Notes: generated by a model from the letters alone, not told the origin. A stretch of DNA of 64,000 nt from a bacterium (GCA_030549815.1 JAUQQQ010000007.1:59014-123013); one strand, 5' to 3'; positions 8,797-17,189 are shown, numbered from the stretch's first letter. Numbers and translations: made by a program.

Positions 8797-10011
8797 CTAT
8801 GAGCCATTCACAGGCAAAGTAAAATAAAAAGTAGTACCTCTTGATAATTCACTTTCAAACCAAATTTTCCCACCCAATGTTTCAACCAAATATTTAACGA
8901 TAACAAGCCCCAGTCCAGTTCCCTGAGCAACAGACATAGATATCGAAGTTCTGTAAAATTTTTCAAAAATATGTGGCTTATCCTTATCAGGAATACCTAT
9001 ACCCGTATCTGAAACATAAACTAAAATTTCGTTACCTTTGTTTTGAATCCCAATCGTTATTTCTCCCCCAAAAGGAGTATACTTTATAGCATTATCAACA
9101 AGATTCAAAATTATTTGCTCAACTTTTTCTTCATCTGTAAAAACTATATATTTTTCTTCATCAGAGTAATCTCTGTTTATAACAAGGTCTGATGATTTTA
9201 TTCGTGGATAAACAAGCTCAATAACATTTTCAACTATATCTTTTAGATCCACTTTTTTCTTTTTGAAATGTACTTTAGCAGCTTCTATTCTTGATATATC
9301 AAGAATTGCATTTACAAGATTATTAAGCCTATTTGCTTCATTATAAATAATCTGAACAAATTTCATTATCTCTTCTTTTGATAAATCTTCTTGTAGAATA
9401 GTTTCTGCAAATCCCTTTATAGAAGTTAATGGAGTTCTTAATTCATGTGATACCATCGATATTATTTTTTCACTTATTTCATCAAACTTTTGCCTTAGAT
9501 ATGCTTCAGAAAAAGCATCAAAAATTATACTCCTTATGTTTTTATTCTTATCATACTTCATGAGTGCATAACCATAAGCAAGACTATCAACAACCATTTT
9601 TAATCTTTCAAATTCATTTGAATCCTGTTTTAGGTTACTTATATCAGAAAATATTTTTGTTTTTATTTCCGAAATTATTCTTATTGCCGCTATTTTTAAG
9701 TTATATATATCAAGTGCTTTTTTGTATCTTGGCTTGGATACTAATAAAAGTATAATTTGATCATCCCTATAATCGTTAGTTAAAACTAAATCATCTTGCC
9801 TAAATATCTTTCCTTTCAAACTAAGAATAAACTCAGAAATTTCGTTGAAAATCCTGTTATAAAAATCCAGGCCATACCTTTCCTTTATATTTCCTGATGA
9901 ACTTATTTCAAAACTAATCAATCCGACAACATCTTGTTCCTTAAGCTTTTCAAGTAAAAATTCCGTGCAACTAAATATGGGCTTTAAATCTGGAATTTTT
10001 ATATCACTCAT
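8797..10011 (-). CDS. Soluble sensor histidine kinase with degenerate GGDEF-like domain
   Basis: 404 residues. Residues about 28-120 resemble a GGDEF fold (LISFEISSSGNIKERYGLDF, then FRQDDLVLTNDYRDDQ where the GGDEF loop should be), but the signature is lost, so no cyclase activity is expected. A HisKA domain follows with His189 in VSHELRTPLTSIKG. The GHKL ATPase has NLVDNAIKYTPFGG, VSDTGIGIPD and GTGLGLVIVKYLVE. No membrane span is seen, so the sensor is probably cytoplasmic. No response regulator is adjacent. It overlaps the upstream cDPG-synthetase-like gene by 4 bases (ATGA). Confidence 0.92.
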   Translation of the reverse strand: MSDIKIPDLKPIFSCTEFLLEKLKEQDVVGLISFEISSSGNIKERYGLDFYNRIFNEISEFILSLKGKIFRQDDLVLTNDYRDDQIILLLVSKPRYKKALDIYNLKIAAIRIISEIKTKIFSDISNLKQDSNEFERLKMVVDSLAYGYALMKYDKNKNIRSIIFDAFSEAYLRQKFDEISEKIISMVSHELRTPLTSIKGFAETILQEDLSKEEIMKFVQIIYNEANRLNNLVNAILDISRIEAAKVHFKKKKVDLKDIVENVIELVYPRIKSSDLVINRDYSDEEKYIVFTDEEKVEQIILNLVDNAIKYTPFGGEITIGIQNKGNEILVYVSDTGIGIPDKDKPHIFEKFYRTSISMSVAQGTGLGLVIVKYLVETLGGKIWFESELSRGTTFYFTLPVNGS

Positions 10012-11333
10012 CTAACTTTACCTGAATTTAATTTTAACATTTCTTTTAATAAATCTTCCAATTTTAAATTTTCTTCTTCCAAATAATATTCTACAAAAAC
10101 AGTAGGTTTATTTAGTTTCATTAATCTTGTTATATCGAAAGGTGTAGCAATTATAACATAATCAGCATCGATTTTGTTTAGGGTTTCCTCCAATTCTTTT
10201 ATTTGCTCAGGGAAATATCCCATTGCAGGCAAAACATCATTAACTTGTTTATATTTTTCATATGTTTGTTTAATAGATCCAACAGCGTATGGTTTTGGAC
10301 TAATGATTTGACAATTATATTTTTGGGCTATCAAATATCCAGCTCCAAATGCCATGTCTCCATGTGTTAAAGTTGGGCCGTCTTCAACAACAACAACTCT
10401 TTTACCTTTAATTAGCTCAGGATTATCTATTTTTATAGGAGATTTAGCTTTAACCACAATAGCATCAGGGTTGATCCTTCTTATATTTTCTTCCACAATT
10501 CTTATATTTTCTTCAGTAGCAGAGTCTATCTTATTTATCACAGCTATGTTACACATTCTTGCATTCACTTCACCCGGGAAATAACTCAATTCATGTCCTG
10601 GTCTATGGGGATCAAAAACAGTTATCCAAACATTGGGATAAAAGAAAGGAAAATCATTATTTCCTCCATCCCAAACTATTACATCCGCCTCCTTTTCTGC
10701 TTCTCTTAATATCAGTTCATAATCAACACCTGCATAAACCACGTGTCCTTCTTTTATGTGAGGTAAATATTCCTCTCCTTCTTCAATCGTGCAATTGTGT
10801 TTTATTATATCATCGGGAGTTTCAAATCTTTGAACTATTTGTTTAGATAAATCGCCATAAGGCATAGGGTGCCTAACTACAACAACTTTAAAACCCATAT
10901 TTTTTAATACTTTTGCTACTTTCCTTGATGTTTGACTTTTCCCACACCCCGTTCTTACAGCTGTAACAGCAACAACAGGTTTAGAAGAATATAGGAAAGT
11001 ACTTTTAGGAGAGAGCAACTTAAAATTTGCTCCCGCCTTTAAAACCCTACTTGCTAAATTCATAACATAAACATGACTTACATCAGAGTATGAAAAAACT
11101 ACTTCATCAACATCAAATTGCTTTATTAATTCCTCTAATTTTTCTTCAGGGTAAATTGGTATTCCATCAGGATAATTTTTACCTGCCAAAACAGAAGGAT
11201 AAATTCTGTTTTCAATAGAAGGAATCTGAGTAGCAGTAAAAGCAACTACCCTGTATTGTTCATTATTTCTGTAATAAACATTAAAGTTATGAAAATCTCT
11301 TCCTCCTGCACCCAAAATTATTACTTTTCTCAT
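10008..11333 (-). CDS. Cyclic 2,3-diphosphoglycerate synthetase-like P-loop protein
   Basis: 441 residues of the family (COG2403) that includes archaeal cDPG synthetase, which makes the thermoprotectant cyclic 2,3-diphosphoglycerate with ATP. The N-terminus has a nucleotide-binding-like GAGGRDFHNFNVYYR. A P-loop AVRTGCGKSQTSRKV begins near residue 125, followed by RHPMPYGDL and VIWDGGNNDFPF. Length agrees with the family. It is first in an operon with the histidine kinase and sugar transferase. Bacterial members are rarely tested, so catalytic identity is inferred from family similarity. Confidence 0.8.
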   Translation of the reverse strand: MRKVIILGAGGRDFHNFNVYYRNNEQYRVVAFTATQIPSIENRIYPSVLAGKNYPDGIPIYPEEKLEELIKQFDVDEVVFSYSDVSHVYVMNLASRVLKAGANFKLLSPKSTFLYSSKPVVAVTAVRTGCGKSQTSRKVAKVLKNMGFKVVVVRHPMPYGDLSKQIVQRFETPDDIIKHNCTIEEGEEYLPHIKEGHVVYAGVDYELILREAEKEADVIVWDGGNNDFPFFYPNVWITVFDPHRPGHELSYFPGEVNARMCNIAVINKIDSATEENIRIVEENIRRINPDAIVVKAKSPIKIDNPELIKGKRVVVVEDGPTLTHGDMAFGAGYLIAQKYNCQIISPKPYAVGSIKQTYEKYKQVNDVLPAMGYFPEQIKELEETLNKIDADYVIIATPFDITRLMKLNKPTVFVEYYLEEENLKLEDLLKEMLKLNSGKVR

Positions 11334-11435
11334 AACTTGATTCCTCCTCTCTTTTTTCTATAAAATTCTATAAAAAAAAATCCAAACCTTCAATTGAAAA
11401 TACTAATGAAAATATACTTTGCTCCTAAAATCTTT

Positions 11436-11957
11436 TTACAACTTCTTTTTTTCGAACCAAATGAAAAGAAACAATGCCCCCAAAGCAAAAATAGAAATAA
11501 CAACAAAAGGTGAAATACCAAAGTATTGATATATAGTTATTTCTCCCAAATTCCCAAAATTCAATAAAGGTTTTAAGATAGGATAGGAGTGGGCAAAAAT
11601 TGCAGATCCAACAAGCATTCCCAGAATTGCAAAAATAGCATGTATCCTTCCTTCAGCCAAAGAAGCAGCAGCAGTCCCAGGACAGTAACCTGTTAAACTC
11701 CATCCCAAACCAAATAAAATTCCACCTATAACAATTGCACCAAACATCATTGGTTTTAAATGTAACTCTATTAAACCAAAACTATTTAACAGATTTATGC
11801 CAATAGCTCCAACGATAACAGCACTAAACATAAATTTAACAATAGTCATGTCCTTTAACAAAAGCGCAGATATTTGTTTTTCAAACCTTATAACTCTCGA
11901 TAAAGTTAGAATACTTCCAAAAAGCACTCCAAAAATAAAACCTAATATTAGATTCAT
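11436..11957 (-). CDS. YeeE/YedE family sulfur transporter, C-terminal-half type
   Basis: 173 residues, almost entirely hydrophobic with several membrane helices. It carries the family signature GWSLTGYCPGTAAASLAEGR. YeeE (TsuA) proteins import thiosulfate by passing sulfur between membrane-buried cysteines. The full-length protein has two pseudo-repeats; here the halves are separate genes, and this one carries the GYCPGT repeat. It is the last gene of the persulfide operon, seven bases downstream of its partner. Confidence 0.88.
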   Translation of the reverse strand: MNLILGFIFGVLFGSILTLSRVIRFEKQISALLLKDMTIVKFMFSAVIVGAIGINLLNSFGLIELHLKPMMFGAIVIGGILFGLGWSLTGYCPGTAAASLAEGRIHAIFAILGMLVGSAIFAHSYPILKPLLNFGNLGEITIYQYFGISPFVVISIFALGALFLFIWFEKKKL

Positions 11958-11963
11958 CTTCTA

Positions 11964-12479
11964 TCACCTCCTTCTATAAATTATATTCGCAAAAATAATA
12001 CCAGATAAAAAGAAAACAATAACAGCAAGGAGAGAACTAAGAGCTAATTGCATCATTCCACTTAAACCATGTCCACTGGGACAACCATCAGCAAGTCTAA
12101 CACCAAAAGCAACAAATATACCACCAACAAAAGCCAAAAATGCACGCAAAATAAAGTTATTACCAAAATATTCCTTAAAAACTGGTGGTACAAATTCAAT
12201 TTTGAAAGATTTTGTCAAAAAAGCAGTTATCAAAGCACCTACAAATATTCCAACTACAAACATAAACTGCCAATCAATGTTTAAACCTATTTTACTAAAG
12301 TATTCATTATAAAAGTTAGGTACGCAAGCATTTTCTATCATTCCGGAAATTTTAGCAAAAGTAGTAGAAGTTCCAAAGAAATTTGTTTTTCCGGTTAAAA
12401 CAGTTGTTAAATAGGCACTTAAAGTTGCCAAAACACCTACTAAGGCACCTCCAACATAAGGGTTCAGTTCTTTATTCAT
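11964..12479 (-). CDS. YeeE/YedE family sulfur transporter, N-terminal-half type
   Basis: 171 residues, multi-span membrane protein with the signature GVRLADGCPSGHGLSGMMQL, the first half-repeat of YeeE/TsuA thiosulfate importers. Cys in GCPSG is expected to act in sulfur relay. It is adjacent to the other half-gene, and the pair probably forms one channel. TusA and a DsrE-like protein in the same operon are typical cytoplasmic acceptors for the imported sulfur. Confidence 0.88.
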   Translation of the reverse strand: MNKELNPYVGGALVGVLATLSAYLTTVLTGKTNFFGTSTTFAKISGMIENACVPNFYNEYFSKIGLNIDWQFMFVVGIFVGALITAFLTKSFKIEFVPPVFKEYFGNNFILRAFLAFVGGIFVAFGVRLADGCPSGHGLSGMMQLALSSLLAVIVFFLSGIIFANIIYRRR

Positions 12480-12500
12480 AATTACTCCATCTCCTTTCCA

Positions 12501-12797
12501 CTACAAGTATTTTTCTATTAAACTGCTGACAATCAATATTTTTCTTTTTATTTCTTCATCTTCTTTTTCTTTTATTTTTAAGCAACAGTTGCTAAGTAAT
12601 ATTTTAGAAACAAGATTAGTAAAAGTTTTGTGTAGAGCTTGTCTAACTGCTGCTAACTGATGAATAACGTTATCACAGCTTTCTTCTCTCTCTATCATGT
12701 GAATAATAGCCCTTATTTGTCCTTCTATCTTGGAAAGCCTATTAATCAGTTCCTTTTTATCTGCTTTGTCAATTATCTTTATCTCATTCTTTAACAT
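12501..12797 (-). CDS. CsoR/RcnR-family repressor, CstR-like persulfide sensor
   Basis: 98 residues, an all-helical DUF156 fold with INRLSKIEGQIRAIIHMI. Cys41 (first helix) and Cys71 match the two reactive cysteines of CstR. The copper-binding His four residues before the second Cys in CsoR is Leu here, so copper sensing is unlikely. CstR releases DNA when its cysteines form di- to tetrasulfide bridges. The gene sits inside a persulfide-handling operon, which supports a role as its autoregulator. Cys72 is an additional adjacent cysteine. Confidence 0.85.
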   Translation of the reverse strand: MLKNEIKIIDKADKKELINRLSKIEGQIRAIIHMIEREESCDNVIHQLAAVRQALHKTFTNLVSKILLSNCCLKIKEKEDEEIKRKILIVSSLIEKYL

Positions 12798-12810
12798 AGT
12801 AATTCCCCCC

Positions 12811-13914
12811 TTAAACTAAGATAGCTCCAATAAATCCGATAAAAAATGGTTTTATACCTATTCCTTTAAAGACAGAAAAATTAGTATTCAAACCAACAGC
12901 TGCCATAGCAGTGCCTAAAAGATATTTTGAACCCCACAATTCTCCGATATTATTAACCAAATTTTTCCAGGTATTTGCATCAAACAATCCCAAAGCAAGT
13001 CCTCCATTGATCAAATTTATATCTCCAAGAGACCTAATTATAGCCATACCAATGAAACCGATTATAAAAGCAGGTATTAACGATATAATATTTATTTTCT
13101 GATTACCATCAGAAATTTGGTTTCTCAAGTATAAAAAAGATAATAATGGTACAACAATAGCCAAAAATAAATTTCTTGTCAATTTAGTAACAGTTGCAGT
13201 TTTAAATACAATATCATCTTTAAATACTTCCTTATAGGTCATTGCAGCACCAACAACCTGAGATGTTTCGTGTATTGCAGTTCCAAGGAATAAACCTATT
13301 TGTTCAGAAGTAGAAAAAATGAATTTAGCTAAATAAGGATAAATAAACATTGCCAACAATCCAAAGATAGTAACATTAGCGACAGCGTAAGCAATTTCCT
13401 TATTATCTGCTTTTATAGCAGGCGAAACAGAAACAATAGCAGTAACACCACAAATACTACTTCCTGCAGCAATAAGTGTTCCCAACTTCTCAGGTAACTT
13501 CATCATATTGTTAACATAATATATAAAAATTAAAGCAGAAGCAATAACAACAACAACTATAGGTATTCCCCAAAATCCTAATTTGAGCACTTCATTAATA
13601 CTTAACTTTATACCAACAAATATTATACCAAGCCTAAGTATTTTTGTTACGGAAAAATCAATTCCTTTTTTAAAAATATCAGAAAGTTTAAATAAATTAG
13701 CAACAATTATACCCAAAACTATGGCAATTAAAACGGAAGATATAGGGCTACTTTTTCCAGTAGGATCTATTCCCTGCAAACTAAGCAAAAATTTACCCAA
13801 ATAATCAGCAATAGGTATACTTAAAAGCATAATAATGATAGATAAAAAAAGCCCAGGAAGAATCTTAGGTATATCGGATACCTTATCAACCCCGAACAAT
13901 GCTTTAACCAACAT
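12811..13914 (-). CDS. YeiH family (UPF0324) membrane transporter, putative sulfur-anion exporter
   Basis: 367 residues with about ten hydrophobic helices. Family segments include GIIFVGIKLS, AAGSSICGVTAIVSVSPAI and GLFLGTAIHETSQVVGAA. YeiH proteins are annotated as putative sulfate exporters, and related proteins are tied to sulfite or taurine metabolism. Here it could export sulfite or thiosulfate produced by the persulfide dioxygenase. Substrate assignment rests on context only. Confidence 0.88.
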   Translation of the reverse strand: MLVKALFGVDKVSDIPKILPGLFLSIIIMLLSIPIADYLGKFLLSLQGIDPTGKSSPISSVLIAIVLGIIVANLFKLSDIFKKGIDFSVTKILRLGIIFVGIKLSINEVLKLGFWGIPIVVVVIASALIFIYYVNNMMKLPEKLGTLIAAGSSICGVTAIVSVSPAIKADNKEIAYAVANVTIFGLLAMFIYPYLAKFIFSTSEQIGLFLGTAIHETSQVVGAAMTYKEVFKDDIVFKTATVTKLTRNLFLAIVVPLLSFLYLRNQISDGNQKINIISLIPAFIIGFIGMAIIRSLGDINLINGGLALGLFDANTWKNLVNNIGELWGSKYLLGTAMAAVGLNTNFSVFKGIGIKPFFIGFIGAILV

Positions 13915-13930
13915 TTTTATTCCTCCTTTC

Positions 13931-14527
13931 CTAAATAAATATAGTCATTGAAGAATTTAATGAATGTGATAAAAAGTAAGCAACTCCTCCTGATTCAGTT
14001 CCCTCAATTAATTCCTCATCTTCTATTCCCAATACATCCTTTGACATTTCACAAGCTATAAACTTAACTCCCAATTCCTTTGCCATTTTTATTAAATCTT
14101 CTAAAGAAGAAACATTTTTTTCTTTCATCATCATTTTCAACATTTTAGATCCCAAACCAAAGAAGTTCATTTTAGATACTGGTAAATTAGAAGCACTTGC
14201 TGGATTTAGAAAAGCAAATAGTCTTTGATGCCACTTTTTATTAGATAATTTTTTCTTCACTTTTATAGCATTCAGTCCCCAAAAAGTGAAAAATACACTG
14301 ACTTCCTTACCAAAGGTAGCAGCACCAGTAGCAATAATAAGAGCTGCCAAAACTCTATCTAAATCGCCAGAAAAAACAACTATACCAACTTTATTTTTCT
14401 TTTCCAATATATCAGCCAACTGTTCCTCTAAATAACTTATTCGTTTTTTCAAATTTTCGATTTCAATTTTATAATTTTCAAGTTGATCCACATTTTTTAG
14501 ATCTTGATTTAAACTTTGGGAATTCAT
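13931..14527 (-). CDS. DsrE/DsrF-like sulfur carrier with N-terminal coiled coil
   Basis: 198 residues. Residues 1-45 are a charged coiled coil (ENLKKRISYLEEQLADI). The rest is a DsrE-like fold starting KVGIVVFSGDLDRVLAALIIATGAATFGKEVSVFFTFWG, with a conserved-type Cys in LGVKFIACEMSKDVLGI. DsrE-like peroxiredoxin-family proteins relay persulfide with TusA and rhodanese. Position between tusA and the YeiH gene fits. It starts 16 bases after tusA. Confidence 0.87.
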   Translation of the reverse strand: MNSQSLNQDLKNVDQLENYKIEIENLKKRISYLEEQLADILEKKNKVGIVVFSGDLDRVLAALIIATGAATFGKEVSVFFTFWGLNAIKVKKKLSNKKWHQRLFAFLNPASASNLPVSKMNFFGLGSKMLKMMMKEKNVSSLEDLIKMAKELGVKFIACEMSKDVLGIEDEELIEGTESGGVAYFLSHSLNSSMTIFI

Positions 14528-14542
14528 ATCTTTCCCTCCATT

Positions 14543-14788
14543 TTACTTTTTCTTTACGTAATGAACATAAATTTCTTTTCCATTTTCATCTTTTTCCGTT
14601 TCTTGTTTTATTAGTTCAATGGTTTTATCTGTGTTAGCCCATCCTTGAAAATCTTTGATAGATCCTTTATCTGTAGTTAATACTTTAAGTATTTTTCCAC
14701 TTTCCACTTTATTAAGTTCTTGTTTAGTTTTAACAATTGGCATAGGGCAATTCAATCCTCTAACATCCAACATTACATCGTAATTCAT
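14543..14788 (-). CDS. TusA-family sulfurtransferase
   Basis: 81 residues, a typical TusA length. The active-site motif LDVRGLNCPMPIVKTKQ places the persulfide-carrying cysteine at residue 14. TusA accepts sulfane sulfur from rhodanese or importers and hands it to DsrE or thiolation pathways. The start has a strong AGGAGGTG site. It directly follows the dioxygenase gene after a strong hairpin. Confidence 0.93.
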   Translation of the reverse strand: MNYDVMLDVRGLNCPMPIVKTKQELNKVESGKILKVLTTDKGSIKDFQGWANTDKTIELIKQETEKDENGKEIYVHYVKKK

Positions 14789-14817
14789 AATTCACACCTC
14801 CTTTTAGGATTTTTTAC

Positions 14818-14840
14818 AGGAGGGGGGATTACCCCCTCCT
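14818..14840 (-). promoter_or_regulatory. GC-rich intercistronic hairpin between dioxygenase and tusA
   Basis: A 9-bp stem AGGAGGGGG / CCCCCTCCT with a short loop lies in the 60-base gap. No T-run follows it on the minus strand, so it is unlikely to be a strong terminator. It may be a processing or stability element that sets relative expression of the first gene against the rest. Confidence 0.55.
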
Positions 14841-14848
14841 ACTATCTT

Positions 14849-16036
14849 TTACACATAAGCTTGTGAAAGAGCACAAACATTCTTTCCAGTTTCTAATTCA
14901 TCAGCCTTTTCATCATCTACTTCAATTAACCCAGCATTAACTCTTTTTATTTCAACATATTGAGGAGGAAATACAGGTAAGCTGGAAAGCATAAATCTTA
15001 TAAATTCTTCCTTACCTTTTGTGATTAATAAATTCAATGCGTCGTTTGTTTTCTTTAGATTTCCTAATTTTTCAATATATAGTCCTTGCTCATTAGCTTC
15101 TGAGATTTTACTGAAGTGTGCGGGTAAAACTATCGTTTCGTCAGGTAATTGAGTTAGTTTATAAAGAGATTCTGCTTGTAGAGGAGCCCATGTTTCTCCT
15201 CTTCCTCCCAAATCGGGTCTTGCTACAGAAAGGATAAATATGGTATCTCCTGTAAATAGGTATTTTCCATTAAGTAGAAATACGACATTACCCAAGGTAT
15301 GGCCCGGTACGTGAATAACTTCTATCTTAGCCGAACCCAAATTGAAAACATCACCATCTTTCAAGTATTCAAAATTAAGTTTTCCTGGGATCATATCTAT
15401 TGGATGTATTGCATCATAAGGATGTAGATAATATGGAACGTTTAAAATTTTTGATAATTTAGGTCCTGAACTGATATGGTCTGCATGAGCGTGAGTATCA
15501 AGGATAAACTTGATTTTTGCTCCCTTTTGATTAATGAAATCAGTGTATTTTTCAATATGTCTAAGAGGATCTATGATTGTAGCTTCTTTATTTGAAATTA
15601 TAATCCAGCTGAGGTCACCTCGAGATATCCTACTTACTTGGTAGATTGATAATTCTGGTGTTTCAATAACAGTTTTATAGTCGTAGTAATTAAACCATTC
15701 CTTCATTCCTCCTACGACATTATAAACGTCGTATCCCAATTCTGAGAGGTTTCGTGCGAAGATTTCAGAAGTTCCACCTTCTGAACAAATTACGTATATT
15801 GGTTGATCTTTGGAAATGGCATTACTAAGATTTTTAGTTATATAGTTTTTCATATCTTTATCTATGTCTCCTGTTTCAATCATTTGAGCGTAGTATATAT
15901 TAAGGATTCTAAAATTATCTTTTCCTTCGATTTTATGGTTTTTAAATTTATCAGGACTCCTGAGGTCTATTATTGTAATGTTTTCATCCTTCAGCATCTT
16001 TTCATACAGTTCAGAAGGACTTATATTTTTTGTCAT
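14849..16036 (-). CDS. Rhodanese-metallo-beta-lactamase fusion, persulfide dioxygenase type
   Basis: About 395 residues. An N-terminal rhodanese domain (to about 120) has the active cysteine in YVICSEGGTSE (Cys84). A metallo-beta-lactamase domain follows with THAHADH (His182, His184, Asp186, His187), His246 in VPGHTLGN, Asp264 in FTGDTIF and His307 in LPAHFSK, plus ARPDLGGRG, typical of ETHE1-like persulfide dioxygenases. The predicted reaction oxidises glutathione- or protein-bound persulfide to sulfite, with the rhodanese making thiosulfate. It resembles CstB in concept but has reversed domain order. ATG at 16036 is chosen over GTG at 16045 because AGGAGG ends eight bases before it. Confidence 0.93.
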   Translation of the reverse strand: MTKNISPSELYEKMLKDENITIIDLRSPDKFKNHKIEGKDNFRILNIYYAQMIETGDIDKDMKNYITKNLSNAISKDQPIYVICSEGGTSEIFARNLSELGYDVYNVVGGMKEWFNYYDYKTVIETPELSIYQVSRISRGDLSWIIISNKEATIIDPLRHIEKYTDFINQKGAKIKFILDTHAHADHISSGPKLSKILNVPYYLHPYDAIHPIDMIPGKLNFEYLKDGDVFNLGSAKIEVIHVPGHTLGNVVFLLNGKYLFTGDTIFILSVARPDLGGRGETWAPLQAESLYKLTQLPDETIVLPAHFSKISEANEQGLYIEKLGNLKKTNDALNLLITKGKEEFIRFMLSSLPVFPPQYVEIKRVNAGLIEVDDEKADELETGKNVCALSQAYV

Positions 16037-16067
16037 TTTACTCACCTCCTGTTACTTTACATTTTAT

Positions 16068-16104
16068 CCCTACACCTATACCCTATACCCATACCCCTAT
16101 ACCC
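16068..16104 (-). other. Potential G-quadruplex in 5' leader of persulfide operon
   Basis: On the minus strand 16104-16081 reads GGG-TATA-GGGG-TAT-GGG-TATA-GGG, with a fifth GGG at 16070-16068. Loops of 3-4 bases and G-runs of at least 3 meet the usual quadruplex pattern, which is striking in so AT-rich a genome. It lies 32-68 bases upstream of the dioxygenase start, on the coding strand, so it could fold in the mRNA leader. Confidence 0.6.
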
Positions 16105-16304
16105 TTTTTTCTTCCCATTAATATATTTATACAAAAAAAATTAAAATTCCTCCTATTTTATAAACTTTTTCATAGAGATTTTATACCTCAAAACTGTAGA
16201 AGAAACCCTTAATCTCTGGAAAAAACCCTTCCTCTGTTTAAACAGAGTTTTTTGAGTTCTATATAAACTCTAATTTTGACAGTGCCTATTCTACTTTTTT
16301 TCTA

Positions 16305-16508
16305 TCATGGTAAATAATTCAATACTTTAATTAATATATTTTCAGCTGCATTTACATCAACGCTATCTCCTATTCTACATTTAAGAAAAAATCCAATACT
16401 ATCTTTTAGTTCCAAATGTTCTTTCTTAGACCCATATACATTGCAAAGCTTTGATGAAAGATTGAAACTTACCTACAACATTTTTACAAAACCCAAGCCA
16501 GAAGGCTC
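16305..16508 (-). pseudogene. tnpB: Degenerate C-terminal fragment of IS605-family TnpB
   Basis: The minus-strand translation reads GFVKML, stop, then SSKLCNVYGSKKEHLELKD, a damaged second zinc-ribbon Cys pair, and DVNAAENILI before a stop at 16305. These match the TnpB RuvC/zinc-ribbon end (DVNA with the catalytic Asp). The ribbon has lost cysteines (Cys to Tyr) and an in-frame TAG precedes it, so it is not functional. No tnpA is present. Confidence 0.75.
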
Positions 16509-16790
16509 TCCTTTTCAAGCGAAGCCTGCCTGCAAGCAGGCGAAGCCTCCCTTGGGGTAGGCAAAGCCTCCCTTCGGGTAAAAGAGAGATGGAATGGCTG
16601 AAACCAACAATCTATAAAGCTATTTATCTCTCACCTCTACAGGTGGGAGATAGATGGCTTGAAATTTTTCAAAAAAGGAATATAATATAAAAAGAGAAAA
16701 GCCTCTGCACTGGGGTCTAACTCCTATATTCGTGTAAGCTTTAGGAGGAAGCTCCTCGTTTTAACGAGGAGAGGAGGTCACTATACCATT
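16495..16790 (-). repeat. Hairpin-rich IS-derived repeat copy B
   Basis: Read on minus it has, in order: a GTGACCTCC block with a GAGGAG hairpin (about 16790-16740), a duplicated GAGAGAT-type block, the hairpin GAGAGATAAATAGCT...AGCCATTCCATCTCTC (about 16640-16585), three TTCG/TTTG micro-hairpin units (16582-16518), then GGAGAGCCTTCTGG running into the TnpB fragment. Copies occur at 35986-36125 and about 4464-4671, both on plus. It probably derives from an IS605-type element end or internal region. Confidence 0.65.
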
Positions 16791-16967
16791 TAAAGGTTAG
16801 GTATTGGGTAAACCTTCTCTAATTGACATTCTGATACTCACTCGGAAAATCTCTGGTTCCTAAGGAAACCTTTTACATTTAAATTTCTAAGAATAATAGT
16901 TAGTTTTTCATTTTGACACTTCTTAGATTGTTTATGATATCCAAGATACTATTAATAGAATAAAAAA

Positions 16968-17177
16968 TTAATCACTTGGCAAAATATTTTGTATAAGATT
17001 TTTCAAAGATTTTGTTAATTGTTTCGTAAATGTTTCTTTGGTTTCATTATCTAAATTTTCATAGATTACGTAAGCTATAACTCCTAAAGTAGCACCGAGT
17101 AAAGCAGATAAAAGTATCTTCCTTTTTGAATATTTTACCTCTCTTTTTTCTTCAACTTTCTCCATCGATAATTCCAT
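16968..17177 (-). CDS. Small YtxH-like single-span membrane protein
   Basis: 69 residues: a charged N-terminus with KYSKRK, one hydrophobic helix (LLSALLGATLGVIAYVIY), then an amphipathic Lys/Glu/Thr-rich tail. This is the layout of YtxH/DUF883-type small proteins, whose role is unclear. A strong AGGAGG site precedes the ATG. It lies 12 bases downstream of the next gene and probably shares its transcript. Confidence 0.7.
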   Translation of the reverse strand: MELSMEKVEEKREVKYSKRKILLSALLGATLGVIAYVIYENLDNETKETFTKQLTKSLKNLIQNILPSD

Positions 17178-17189
17178 TTTATACCTCCT

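Noticed and set aside
12501..12797. Copper-sensing CsoR
   Set aside because: The His ligand needed for Cu(I) is absent and the neighbours are persulfide genes, so CstR-like is preferred.
14818..14840. Rho-independent terminator inside the persulfide operon
   Set aside because: There is a strong hairpin but no T-run on the transcribed orientation, and tusA with its own ribosome binding site follows closely.
16030..16212. Plus-strand ORFs opposite the dioxygenase start
   Set aside because: They are Pro/Thr/Leu-rich translations of the complementary C-rich repeat and have no ribosome binding site.
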